Of a DNA stretch of 64,000 bases, positions 10,719-21,846 are shown piece by piece (the stretch's first letter is position 1; each line of letters opens with the position of its first letter). The position numbers and the translations under genes were made by a program. The notes beneath the pieces were generated by a model. That model was not told the origin of the DNA, did no database searches, and saw nothing but the letters and a program-made list of their open reading frames with translations. This stretch comes from Owenia fusiformis (lineage: Eukaryota; Annelida; Polychaeta; Sabellida; Oweniidae), in assembly GCA_903813345.2 (NCBI GenBank), contig CAIIXF020000011.1:20133754-20197753 (forward strand), given 5' to 3'.

Positions 10719-13481
10719 ATGAATTGTAAAGATATGGAGGATTGTATCCAACAATTAAATAATGAATCAAATATCAAAGAAGAAATCAGTGAACCATTTG
10801 ATGTGGACAATATTTATACCAATGATGCCACCTTGCCTGCTTGTGTCGTCCATAATGATGTTAAAGAAGAAATAGATGAAATTGGTGGTAATAGAAAGAC
10901 TGGTTCAACAGACTACAATGGACTTGATAATATCAAAGAAGAAATTAATGAATCGTTTGATGAGAACAATATTGACACCAATGATGCAGCCTTGCCTGCT
11001 TGGGTCAACCTCAATGATGTTAAAGAAGAAATAGATGAAATTGATGGTAATACAAAGACTGGTTCAACAGACTACAATGGACTTAATAATATCAAAGAAG
11101 AAATCAATGAATCGTTTGATGAGAACAATATTGACACCAATGATGCAGCCTTGCCTGCTTGGGTCAACCTCAATGATGTTAAAGAAGAAATAGATGAAAT
11201 TGATGGTAATAGAAAGACTGGTTCAACAAACTTCAATGGTATTGATAATATCAAAGAAGAAATCAAGGAATCATTCACAGAGGACAATATTGACACCAAT
11301 GATGCAGCCTTGCCTGCTTGTGTGAGCCATAATGATGTTAAAGAAGAAATAGATGAAATTGATGGTAATACAAAGACTGGTTCAACAGACTACAATGGAC
11401 TTAATAATATCAAAGAAGAAATCAATGAATCGTTTGATGAGAACAATATTGACACCAATGATGCAGCCTTGCCTGCTTGGGTCAACCTCAATGATGTTAA
11501 AGATGAAATTGATGGTAATAGAAAGACTGGTTCAACAAACTTCAATGGAATTGATAATATCAAAGAAGAAATCAAGGAATCATTCACAGAGGACAATATT
11601 GACACCAATGATGCAGCCTTGCCTGCTTGTGTGAACCATAATGAGGTTAAAGAAGAAATAGATGAAACTGGTGGTAATACGAAGACTGGTTCAACAGACT
11701 TCTATGGACTTGATAACATCAAAGAAGAAATCAAGGAATCGTTTGCAGAGGACAATAAGGAAACCAATGCTGCAGCCTTGTCAGTTAGGATCTACCATAA
11801 TTATGTTAAATCAGAATTAGAAGATATATATGATAATACACAATATATTCCTATAAACGACAGCAAAGTATCTGTTGTGAAACAAGATTTGAACAGTGCA
11901 AATAATGAGAATGATATTGCTACCAATGGTGTGGCCTTGCCTGATAGGATCTACCATAATGATGTTAAGACAGAATTAGAAGATATATGTGGCAATACAC
12001 AATACTTTCCTATAACTGACAACAAGGTATCTGATGTTAAAGTAGGATTAAATAATGCATATGATGAAGACAATGTTGCAACCATTGAGTTAAATAATAC
12101 AAATGATGAAGACAATGTTACAACAATTGAGTTAAATAATGGAAATGATATTGGACAAAAGATAGATAGCAGTGAACAAAATACAAAACATAAAAGAGAC
12201 ATTATAAGTGAAAATATAGAAACCACAGATGATGAACGAATAATCAGTTTATTTTATGAGCATTCTTATTGTCGTGAATATGATAAACCATTTAAATGTA
12301 TACAATGTGACAATTGTTTTACGAAACAAAGTACTTTGAAGGAACATATGAGGAGTCATATAGGTGGAAATTCCTTCAAATGTGAACATTGTGAGAAACG
12401 TTTCAAAACATCACAACACTTGAAAATCCATGTCAAGCTTCACAAGCGAGATAATTCATACAAATGTAAAAACTGTTCAAAGTATTTTTCAAGACATGAG
12501 AAACTGAGGCAACATTTAAGAATCCATACTGGAGAAAGACCATTCAAATGTGAATATTGCAATAAATGTTTTAAAACCGCTCAACACTTGAAAACCCATG
12601 TCAAGCTTCACAAGGGAGATAAACCATACAAATGTGAAAAGTGTGCAAAGTGTTTTTCCAAAAATGATAAATTGAAGAAACATTTAAGAATTCACTCCGA
12701 AAATAGACCATACAAATGTGAACATTGTAATAAATGTTTTAAAACAGTTCAATACTTAAAGGGCCATATAAGGGTTCACACTGGTGAGAAACAATTCCAA
12801 TGTGAAAAGTGTGCAAAGTTATTTTCAAGACATGACGATTTGAAGAGACACTTAAGATTTCACACTGGAGAGAAACCATACAAATGTGAACTCTGTGAGA
12901 AATCATTCGCATTACAACATACTTTAAAAGAACATATCAAAACTCATACAACATGTAGGCCTACAAGAGAAAAACTATTCAAATGTGAACATTGCGAGAA
13001 ATGTTTCGCACAACAAGGCAGTTTGATACTACATATCAGGACTCATACTGGAGAGAAACCATTCAAATGTGAACATTGTGAGAAGTATTTTTCACGACAA
13101 AGCAATTTGATACAACATATCAGGACTCATACTGGAGAGAAACCATTCAAATGTGAACATTGTGAGAAATGTTTCACAAGGCAAAGTTTTTTGAATCAAC
13201 ATATCAGTATTCATACAGGAGAGAAACCATTCAAATGTGACTATTGTGAGAAATGCTTTAGATGTGGCATATTCTTAAAGAAACATATCCAGACTCATAT
13301 TGGAGAGAAAAAATTTGAATGTGCAGAATGTAAGAAATGTTTCTTTAGCAAATATCCTTTAATTCAACACTTAAGGACACATACTGGAGAGAAACCATTT
13401 CAGTGTGAACAATGTAAAAAATGTTTCTCTCGATCGGGAAATTTGAATCAACATTTAAATATATGTAAATCACTGATTTAG
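10719..13481 (+). CDS. C2H2 zinc-finger protein, 920 aa, 14 fingers, about seven SUMO-motif repeats
   Basis: The largest family member. Residues 19 to about 390 are seven 53-residue acidic repeats (IKEE/VKEE type), followed by two more diverged units (VKSE and VKTE). A low-complexity NNxNDED stretch follows, then fourteen C2H2 fingers from about residue 525. Fingers 1-8 are a distinct subset (YKCEKC, FKTxQHLK cores, LHKGDKPY linkers) and fingers 9-14 are the TGEKPF type seen in the other paralogues. An irregular linker (TTCRPTREK) separates the two blocks, as expected if two finger arrays were joined. The last finger ends H-x3-C (HLNIC). Presumed nuclear DNA-binding regulator with unknown target. 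Confidence 0.93.
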   Translation: MNCKDMEDCIQQLNNESNIKEEISEPFDVDNIYTNDATLPACVVHNDVKEEIDEIGGNRKTGSTDYNGLDNIKEEINESFDENNIDTNDAALPAWVNLNDVKEEIDEIDGNTKTGSTDYNGLNNIKEEINESFDENNIDTNDAALPAWVNLNDVKEEIDEIDGNRKTGSTNFNGIDNIKEEIKESFTEDNIDTNDAALPACVSHNDVKEEIDEIDGNTKTGSTDYNGLNNIKEEINESFDENNIDTNDAALPAWVNLNDVKDEIDGNRKTGSTNFNGIDNIKEEIKESFTEDNIDTNDAALPACVNHNEVKEEIDETGGNTKTGSTDFYGLDNIKEEIKESFAEDNKETNAAALSVRIYHNYVKSELEDIYDNTQYIPINDSKVSVVKQDLNSANNENDIATNGVALPDRIYHNDVKTELEDICGNTQYFPITDNKVSDVKVGLNNAYDEDNVATIELNNTNDEDNVTTIELNNGNDIGQKIDSSEQNTKHKRDIISENIETTDDERIISLFYEHSYCREYDKPFKCIQCDNCFTKQSTLKEHMRSHIGGNSFKCEHCEKRFKTSQHLKIHVKLHKRDNSYKCKNCSKYFSRHEKLRQHLRIHTGERPFKCEYCNKCFKTAQHLKTHVKLHKGDKPYKCEKCAKCFSKNDKLKKHLRIHSENRPYKCEHCNKCFKTVQYLKGHIRVHTGEKQFQCEKCAKLFSRHDDLKRHLRFHTGEKPYKCELCEKSFALQHTLKEHIKTHTTCRPTREKLFKCEHCEKCFAQQGSLILHIRTHTGEKPFKCEHCEKYFSRQSNLIQHIRTHTGEKPFKCEHCEKCFTRQSFLNQHISIHTGEKPFKCDYCEKCFRCGIFLKKHIQTHIGEKKFECAECKKCFFSKYPLIQHLRTHTGEKPFQCEQCKKCFSRSGNLNQHLNICKSLI
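10773..11880 (+). repeat. Coding tandem repeat, seven units of about 159 bp, with a duplicated two-unit block
   Basis: Units begin at 10773, 10932, 11091, 11250, 11409, 11559 and 11718. The fifth is 9 bp shorter. The pair starting at 11091 and the pair starting at 11409 are almost identical, so a two-unit (about 318-bp) block was copied recently. All units keep the psi-K-x-E motifs. Confidence 0.85.
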
Positions 13482-13681
13482 TTGTAAAGAATGCAGAAAT
13501 TCAAATACATTTTAAAGATTTAAATGTTAAATGGACAAACCGTCGATCTAACTATTTATCAAATATGAAAGCGTCTCATAAAAAGAGAACATGTGCGGAT
13601 TATCAAGACATTGATTAAGTACCCACTCCCAAAAGCTAACAACAAGAAATGTATTGTGCTTGAAAATGAAGAAAAATAGTA

Positions 13682-13687
13682 AATAAA
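13682..13687 (+). terminator. Candidate poly(A) signal AATAAA
   Basis: AATAAA 200 bp after the stop of the 920-residue gene, the usual spacing for a short 3' UTR. Confidence 0.5.
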
Positions 13688-15811
13688 ATTGACTTTATCT
13701 TATTCAGCTGATTTTAATTGAGCATTTTGAAATATATAAAAGGTTTTAGCACTACACTATATTTTATCAAAATTAATAATTATACAAATAGAAATAGTTC
13801 AGGTTAAAATTGGAATTAATGATGTTTTATCCAGTTTTCATTTTGAGAATCTTTTTCTTATCACGGGGAGCTCGAAATGCGATGCTCAAAAATTTCAATT
13901 TGAGATACAAGGGCAGATCCAGAAGTTCTGATAAAAATTCTCTAACTTATAGTCCATTTCAATGTTTATTTCATAAAAAAAGAAATGAGGAATTTAAAGA
14001 CCACAGAGCTGTAATATATAGAAAAAAATATATTCACAGTATACACGAATGGCATTTGTCTATTTCAGATTAATTAGTTTTATGCGCAATAAATCTATGG
14101 CCTGTTGTTGTTCAAGGAGTTTCGGCCATGTTCATTTTTTAAAAAACAGAGAATTAAGCATCAAATTATAAGAACCCACACATCTTAGTCAACACAAACG
14201 ATGACAAAATATGACTGAAGAACGTATGGAAACTATTTCAGTTTTTATGTCGCCATCAGAATTTATGACATTCGGTATTGTTAAAGTCTCCAACTTTTTT
14301 GTGACTGGTGTTCGGCGGTCGGCGTCTAAATGGCAGGTGGTGAAAATATGCATGTCAATGCCTTGTTTTTTATTGTCACTTACTTCAACACAACGTATTT
14401 GCGTATTCTAAGTCTACTGTCCCACAAATTGATTAAAACTTTTGTAAAAAAAGAGTGTCAATGAACATGTCCATATAATGAATAGGATCTTATCCAGGCA
14501 ACTTGAACAGTATCAAGACAAATAATTTGATTCTAGATTTGATAATTTTTATAAAATCAATCCCAAAGCAATGAGCCAGTTGAAGGGCAAATCCTTGCAT
14601 GATCTGTTTTATAATGTTGATTTTGTGATCGTTTACTAAAGACCTTGAAAACTAAAGAATTTACTTAACTCGACTTTCCACAATCAATACATTGCTTAGG
14701 GAGCAATTTAACTCTCATTATCTAATAACATCGATTTGCCTCATTATTTGGTTTTCAAACTATCAGCGTCATATCAGTTGAGGTAACAAATGAAAAATAA
14801 ATATTTACAATATAGAATCTTAGTATATGGACTACATGTACGTCATATAACATCTATAGGCCTACTGAACGAACACATATAAAAATGGAAAACGAGAAAT
14901 CAGTATCTTTATATTAGTCTTTTGGTTTTGCGTGAAAAAATGTTTTATGTTCGAGGAACCATACTAATCGTGTCACCAAGTCCCAATTTAACCATGGGCA
15001 TCAATATCTATTGAAAGCCCAATGGCATGATATAACTAATGAACTCGTCAGATGAGACGATTTTGAATATTGGAAACTTATAGATCATTGCCTGGTGTGG
15101 TGCTTACTGTCAAACACGTATATGGCGTATAACTTACCAGGTGGATTCATAAATAAAACACAAGATGCTCATCAATACTGGCTACCGAGATACATCATCA
15201 GTAGTCTCCCTTCCTCGGATTTCGGGCGCTATGCAATGGGACTTTGCCCATGCTCCGACTATATCCGATTATTATTTGGAAGGTGCCCCCAGCAGAGGTT
15301 AAACCTCCACCTGTATTTCCAATGGTTGCCATAGATGGTACTTGCCTACTGGAAAGATACTGGTATTAGAATAACTCCTCGTTGGTGCTTTGTCAGTTGG
15401 TAGATGTTTCTTTCTCAGCATTGAATACTGTTCTGTTCTGCGTGCAGGAGGTCCATAGCATGAGGGTCAGAGGCTCTGTGGGGTTAATCCTCGCCGAGTC
15501 CCTCTACGGCTCACGTAACTATTAAATCACAGCGCTGCAATTTCTCGAAAAGAAATCTGTATTACAGACCCAAAGGTATACCATGACGTGTTTCAAGAAT
15601 ATGTGAGTTATTTGGAATGACGGACTGGGACTGGAAGACATCTGGCACTTCAAATGGATGGAGATTCGGGCAGACTAAAGCAGGTAAACGATTGTCGTCC
15701 TTTTTCCACATCGTCGGTTCCCACGCTGGTCCGAAGCTTGATGAAGCAAGATGCTTTTTCCATAAATCAAAACTAAATCAGCCCATATAAGCCCATGGAA
15801 ATTCGATGAAT
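13688..15811. other. Intergenic stretch, no supported gene
   Basis: Short open frames at 13810-14073, 14211-14411 and 15095-15334 show no motif. The stretch 15130-15350 is more GC-rich than its surroundings. On the minus strand it has a short ATG frame of 44 codons and a donor-like CCTGGTAAGT, which might be an exon or a repeat fragment. I cannot assign it. Confidence 0.4.
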
Positions 15812-15988
15812 TTAGCGCGTATACGTGAATGCAACGTTCGGCTACCGGATTAACCTACTATTTTATGACCGACTCATTTAACCATGAATGTTATAGTGGC
15901 AGGTTCTCTTCATATTTAAATGAGCTGCCCAGAAAATAGTGGATTAATCCGATAGCCGAAAGTTACATTCGCGAATCCAAGTTTAGCT
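15812..15988. mobile_element. Palindromic MITE, copy 1
   Basis: About 70-bp inverted arms sharing TTCGGCTA-CGGATTAA and ACTATTTT blocks around a short centre. A second copy of the same architecture lies at 40914-41093. No coding capacity. Confidence 0.75.
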
Positions 15989-16657
15989 TTGTTTTCCGCC
16001 AAACATAAACTCGGGGTATATTTCATCTGTTTGCAGGATTGTGTTTGGCTACATGTTAACTGGGAGTGACTTGTGATATAAATTTTACCTGATCGTCTTT
16101 GTCCTTTCAGATCACAATTTGACGCTTAGTAGCACCAAGTTACAGCTCTAAACAAATACACACGTATCAATCAAAACCTAAAATCTGTGGTTAACCTGGA
16201 AATTCCGTTGACGGTAATACAGACGGACGTTACTCTTAAGATTCTTGTACTCATACCTCAACCATGGACAATAAACCATGGTGGGTGGTCGATCTTGAGA
16301 AAGCATAAAAACTGTATAATGTAGTCATCTGGAACCGTATCGATAGTGCTTTGGGTAAGATTGAATAGGTTTGATTCTTCGTATACGCTTTTTAGTTATT
16401 CATTCAAATAACGCTTCTATTTGCTTTGGTAAATACTTAGTATATTAGGCTGTCCACCTAACAACACAACTTTACTTATTCCAGCTCTATATTTTCAGAA
16501 CTTCTAGCATTTGAGCAGAAACAAATGTTAGATTTTCAGTGATTTTGATAATGCACTATTTGGTTTTCAAAGTAGACACCTGTAGAACAAGTTACCATAG
16601 TTTTACGCATACCTGCTGAAAACACAATTTAGTCATCATTCATGTTAATATAAGCTT

Positions 16658-17110
16658 AATTGCACTGGGGATCCGCTCGATTACGCTGGTGGCATATTCC
16701 GAAACGGTTCGTTTCGGTAACAAAATGTCGGAACGTCGAAGGTACGATTTTTTCTTTTTTCCTTATTTCACGCGTCGTAGGCAGAATCCCCACGACATGT
16801 TTTCACACAAACGGCAGGGGTTAAACAAACGGTAGGGGTTAAAAGTGCAGATCTTCACTGTTTTCGAAATACCGTTCATGTGACTTAAGTGAGGAATTAA
16901 ATCGACGATTCCGTCGTCTTCTGAACTATTTGTTTGCAAATGTGTAAATTTCTTAAACATATGATACTGATACACGTTTGTGATAAAAATGCCGTGTGAA
17001 TTCTGCCCACAACGTGTGAAATAAGGAAAAAAGAAAAATCGTACCTTCGACGTTCCGACATTTTGTTACCGAAACGGTTCCAGCGTAATCGAGTGGATCA
17101 TCAGTGAATT
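16658..17110. mobile_element. Foldback element with about 115-bp inverted arms
   Basis: The arms near 16658-16796 and 16990-17110 match as inverted repeats, including AACAAAATGTCGGAACGTCG and a CTTATTTCACxCGT block. The left arm carries about 18 extra bases. The unique centre shows no gene. Confidence 0.85.
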
Positions 17111-17285
17111 GAATGGTCTAACCTGCAACAGTGTTACGATTAACAGTAGCAGAAGTTTTGATTTCCAATGTAATTCTTCATATAGCTAAACATACACGCA
17201 GTTCTTCAACAATTCTTTTTGCTTTTATTTTGTAATGCCAATAGGTCTATGTCACTTGTTATTTTGGCATTCATCTTAAATGTAA

Positions 17286-17887
17286 CCCCCCTATCACACC
17301 CAAACTAGTTCTTACCCGTTCTTGCCAGTCCTACGAATCAATACGTCCATCTCGTTCGCAGTTCGTTCAGGTCGCACCACGTCGGTGTGCAACGTCGTAT
17401 AACGCGTCCCTTAGTCTAGAAGGTCATCATGACCTGATTACAGAACGGTATGGTCGCCATCGAATTTTGAATCGATTCAAAATTCTAACTTGTTTGGTGT
17501 GATAGCTATATTTTTGCTAACTCGTTCTTAAATACGTTCTTAATCAGTTTAAACTCGTTTGTGATTAGTTCTACCTCGTTCTCAATACGTCCTCAGACAG
17601 TTCAACTCGTTGTTAAAACGTCTCTAGTAGGATTAAAGTACCACGGTTCCGTTCGTAGTACGTCCAGCTCGTCGTTAGTACGTTGTCACTCGTTCTAATT
17701 GTAGAACGTATCGACCACGAGAACATTTTGAGCATGTTCTAAGTTCTAGAGGACCTACCCGTTCGAGTACGTTCGATGAAGTTTGTAAATAGACCCCAAA
17801 CGGTTCTAAGTACATGCAGTACGTTCGTACACAGTTGAAGCCCGTTTTCGAGAACGTAGTGAGAACTAGTTTGGTGTGATAGTAGGG
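17286..17887. mobile_element. 602-bp non-autonomous DNA transposon, TAA duplication (Harbinger-like)
   Basis: Inverted termini with the core CTATCACACC-AAACTAGTTCT are flanked by TAA at 17283-17285 and 17888-17890. The interior is filled with short degenerate copies of (A/T)CGTTCT. TAA/TTA duplications are typical of PIF/Harbinger elements. No transposase is seen. Confidence 0.75.
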
Positions 17888-18322
17888 TAAATAAAAGTTG
17901 TTGTTAGATTGTTAGAGAAATAAAAATGACCGGGATTACTACTATGGTATTCTGTTTGGATAATATGTTCAAACCTAGGATATATTCAATCCTAGGTTCA
18001 AACGCATAGCCGTACCATTTCTCCTACACAGTGGAGTACGCTATACCAAATGTCTTTATATATGTTGTTCTAAATATGCTTTTCATATTTGACCGATTCG
18101 ACTTCTCACCCGACGTTCATATTGCAACGACTGTCAACTTTTTAAGAAGGGAAGAGTCAATTTACAGAAAACAAGCATAGCATTGTCACCTGCTATATGT
18201 ATTCATGTAAATGTATAACCTGACAACAATATAGTATATATTTCAGACCTATGTTGAACAAATTAGCCAGAGAGGAAAATACAACTTTTATTGAAATGTT
18301 TTAAAAAAAGCACGATCCATTA

Positions 18323-18558
18323 CAGTTGGGGACATAAATAAATGACAGGTGCATTTGCTGAAGTGAGGATTTCCCATGTTAAAAATAACAGAATTAACAA
18401 GAGGCCATAAATCAGTGGATGAGATTATACAAAATGTAAATATACAAATTTTAAGGGATATGTATCTAGAGAATATTGGAAATTATGGGCTTTCAGACCA
18501 CCATAATTAGGAAATGGTGATCGAAAATCGACCTGTCATTTATTTTTGTCCCCAACTG
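18323..18558. mobile_element. 236-bp Tc1/mariner-type MITE
   Basis: 28-bp inverted termini starting CAGTTGGGGACA, with one mismatch, sit exactly between TA dinucleotides (18321-18322, 18559-18560). The core carries no open frame. Confidence 0.88.
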
Positions 18559-19077
18559 TACTTATTGATCAGCCTCGTATTGCATGAGAAATGGGATTAC
18601 GATTTCAAAATACATACGCGACTATAAATAACAGAATAAGATTGCCAATATATTCAACAATGATGAATCGCCTTTACTTAGGGTACAATTTAATAGATTT
18701 TGACATGCACACTCAAAAGACATAAAAACAACAAAACAAAAAGTCAGTGTGTCAATCAATCACATTCAATTGTGAGAATGGTTTCTTTTCAATTAAATTT
18801 GTTGTGAAGAATAATAAAGTAGGAGAGAAAATAAAGTAATAAATGGACTGTAGAGAATAGAGTTTTTCTCAGTAGTATCTAAGCAATCAATTGCCATAAT
18901 TCGCAGATCGAACTAAATGTACACTACTACATTGTACTATGGATCCATGGATATTTTGAACACTTGAAATAATTTTCTGACTTTACTTTCACAATGCCAT
19001 TGCCTTTTTCTCATTGATAAAAGAACTACCATAAAAACAACGAATTATTCAACGTGAACATTTACTGACCGAGTGAA

Positions 19078-19238
19078 ATGAAACGCAGATTTGGCATTGG
19101 GTCTATGGCCCAAGATGCGAGTGGCGGCGATGTTATCAAGGCGACATCTAGTGGAGCCCGTGCTAAGTTTGCAGCGTTTGTCAGGAAGGTTAGCGTTGCC
19201 ACCAAGTCCCCACTATCAGCCGAGGTGAATGAGTTAAG
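19078..19238 (+). CDS. Alternative first coding exon A (53 codons plus 2 bases)
   Basis: ATG follows an in-frame TGA at 19066, so it cannot be an internal exon in this frame. It encodes a small basic peptide (MKRRFGIG start, GARAKFAAFVRKVSVATKSP centre). The frame meets the donor TTAAG|GTATGT in phase 2, the phase shared by nine other exons in the cluster and by androglobin exon 1. The function of the peptide is unknown. KRRF and RKVS are possible basophilic-kinase contexts. It is the most distal and one of the weaker members. It is assigned to the androglobin transcription unit by position, strand and phase only. Confidence 0.5.
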
Positions 19239-21400
19239 GTATGTAGATGAGAATTGTCATTATCTGATCGGCATTTTCCGAATGGGTGTTGACCTTTGAT
19301 ACTCTTAAGGATTTTGAGACTAGATTTTTTTGGAACAGGTCGAACCCGCCATTTGTTTTGTCACTGTTCTTTTGGGACTATGTTCTAGGACTATGTTATT
19401 TAAAATTATTTTCCAGATAAAACGTTGAATTCATTCATTAAACATGCGTGATGCTTCGCTACATGACTTCTGCTGGACTAGGTCAAGTAGCAAAGCACCA
19501 CAGATGTAACATCATTTGTATATTGAGAAAAACGAATTTAAATTAAATATGATTCGTTTCATCAGTCACACGTACAATTATAAAAATTGATAATGCGGTT
19601 GCTAGGGTGTCATGTACATGTACAGGGTATTCAATTAGTATTTTAATAATAATTTTGCTATATCTTTGGTTGTCTTGGCTTTTTCTTCGTGAAACGTTCA
19701 CAGCAAAATGCATCTGACCTTATTCTTTTAAATATTCCTGAAAAGGAACTTAGTTTTGACAAAGTTATGGTTACTATGGTAACCATTGTCGTGGGTATGT
19801 GGGGAAAATTCTGACGTCACGTTTGGACAACATTTTTAATGTTCAAAGCAGGATAACATATTATTGGTTAACTAGGAATATGCAGTACAAATACTAATAA
19901 TCCATTCCAGATTCACTTGCTGATCCATCTTCACGTCACAGGCCTGAAGAAGGGGGTAGGCTTCAGGGGTATTAAACCAACCCCTCCCCACTGGCCGAAA
20001 ATGTTTTTAAAAGCATCCATAGTTTTTCACTATTCTGATTTTGGGCCAGAGTGAAAATGTGAACCCCTGGAATTTTTTTTAAAGTGATGTCCTGGCAAAA
20101 GCTGGTAATTACGGGCTTGATTTCGTGAGGTGCTCAAGATAAATGTAAGCATCAATACACATTTGCTCGCTAATGATACACATATTGTGGAGAAAAAAAC
20201 AGGGAACAGAAGTAAAGGCAAAATTAGCGATACTTATAGAACGCCGTGTACATCATGTGCTATTTCTGGTCTTAAAATGCATATTATGAAGTATATCGAA
20301 GCCTTCAATACGTATCAATCACTCCACCCCCAATATTTCAGTTTTGTTCTTTCTTACTTTTCTGAATATTTAAAGAAAGTGTCATTTGAATTCAGTAATA
20401 TTTAAGCTAAATATTGTCAAAGGCTTAACATTATCAATGTTTTGATAATTATAATTCTTGTATTTCACATTTATGTATTGTTAGACAAATGAAATAGCTC
20501 AGTTGCTACAACTGACTGATAACGTGTGGCATTAACTTTGACAGTGAATGATAAAGTGAACTGACAGCCTGGACCCCGGCCCGTATCAGGTCATTGAATG
20601 ATTACGTCCAGTATATGTCCTTCCCAGCCAAAGAGAGATGAATGTCAACTCCGCTTATATTTCACAACACGTTCCTGGGGACGTTCGTTGAATTTATCTG
20701 AAGTTTTTTTTAATTACATTCATATCATAGAACAATGATGGGCTGTATCATCTGGTTCGTGATCTCATGGTCGCGTTTACTGCGGTTAAATTCATTGTAC
20801 GGTTTGACATTTTTGAATCCTGCACATTTATTATCCCAACTTCCCTGTGCCATTGCATAAAGGCAATGACGACAAAGACGAAATGCTTGTCCATGACGAG
20901 GTCTTTAATTCCATTGCATTATCCAAAACACATTGGAGCTAGAGCGAGTGAATCCGGGGCATCAGGGAGAATTCAGCTTTCTGTAATTGTAATTATGAAT
21001 GGATTAAAGTCCATTTTTCCAGAAGCATGTTTATCAAGCAGTTCTAACAGTTCACATACTCCTTGAATTGGTCAAACACTTCAAAAGGTCTTTGAAGAAT
21101 ATTCACTTCACTTCATGTGTCTATGTGTATTAGATACTGAGGTTCTAATGAAGTTGATAAGATACGTTTATGATGGCAAAGTGTATGTAAATAGCAATAA
21201 GCAGTTAAACAATGATCCTCATATACCAAATAGTACAAAATATAGTTGAACATTGAGGACCTAGAAAAAGAAAGGATTTAAAAAAAGGATTCCTGTAGCC
21301 TCGTAGGATTGGCCTGTGTTTTAGTATTAATAGTTACAAAAGATCCAAGACTGATCAGTTTGATGAAAGTAAGTGAGCGCAGGAAATCGAGATTTAAAAG
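19239..21400. other. Intron or intergenic stretch between exons A and B
   Basis: AT-rich. Open frames at 20130-20405 and 20767-21066 lack donors in phase 2, motifs or homology I recognise. An X-box-like palindrome lies at 19770-19783. Confidence 0.45.
19770..19783 (-). promoter_or_regulatory. RFX X-box match (14/14 on the minus strand)
   Basis: The + strand reads GTTACTATGGTAAC, the exact reverse complement of the site at 45486. On the minus strand it fits RYYNCCATRGYRAC at all positions. It lies about 530 bp after exon A. RFX factors act through this motif at ciliary genes; use here is inferred. Confidence 0.5.
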
Positions 21401-21846
21401 ATGGATGTGCATTTGCCGGATATTCAGTCACATCCGAATTCCCAAAATACAATAAGAAAAAATGAAAGCGCTGATGAAAAAGGTGATTCGAGGCCAAATT
21501 CGTCCAAGGCTAGAGCTAGAGGAGTACGTTTCGGATTTCAAAAATTGCCGGAGGCTTTTGATGCGGATCGTTCATCCGTAACTCCAAGAGGGAGCCCTAC
21601 CACCGAGAAGGATTCATCAGAAACACCTCAAAGAACTCCCTCGCCTAGGCTAAGACGAATCAGTATGTTTGAGAGAAAAACACCAAGCCCTTTGGCCCTG
21701 GCACGACCAAAACGATCGAGTGTCTATCTCGGGGTACTTAATGAAGGCACTGACGTTTTTACTAAATCCACTAGAGTGAGAAGAGTCTCGGTCTCAACAA
21801 CTCCAGAACAAGGCCGTCGGAGATCGGTTTGGCATCATCCTCACAG
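21401..21846 (+). CDS. Alternative first coding exon B (148 codons plus 2 bases)
   Basis: Starts at an ATG and runs to the strong donor CACAG|GTGAGT in phase 2. The peptide is rich in Ser, Arg and Pro, with kinase-type motifs: RTPSPRLRRISMFERK, TPSPLALARPKRSS, RVRRVSVST and RRRSVWHH. Base composition is clearly less AT-rich than the flanks, as expected of coding sequence. No folded domain is visible and the chain looks disordered. Shares RTPSP-x-RRxS with exon I. Probably an alternative N-terminus of androglobin, joined to the phase-2 acceptor at 49706, or to the terminal exon at 45550. Confidence 0.72.

Noticed and set aside
15095-15334. 79-codon + strand frame and a 44-codon minus-strand frame in a GC-richer island
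   Set aside because: No motif; the minus-strand donor-like site is suggestive, but no second exon could be found.
15655-15774. Short ATG frame (MDGDSGRLKQ) followed by CAG|GTAAAC
   Set aside because: The donor would be in phase 0, unlike the array, and the composition differs.
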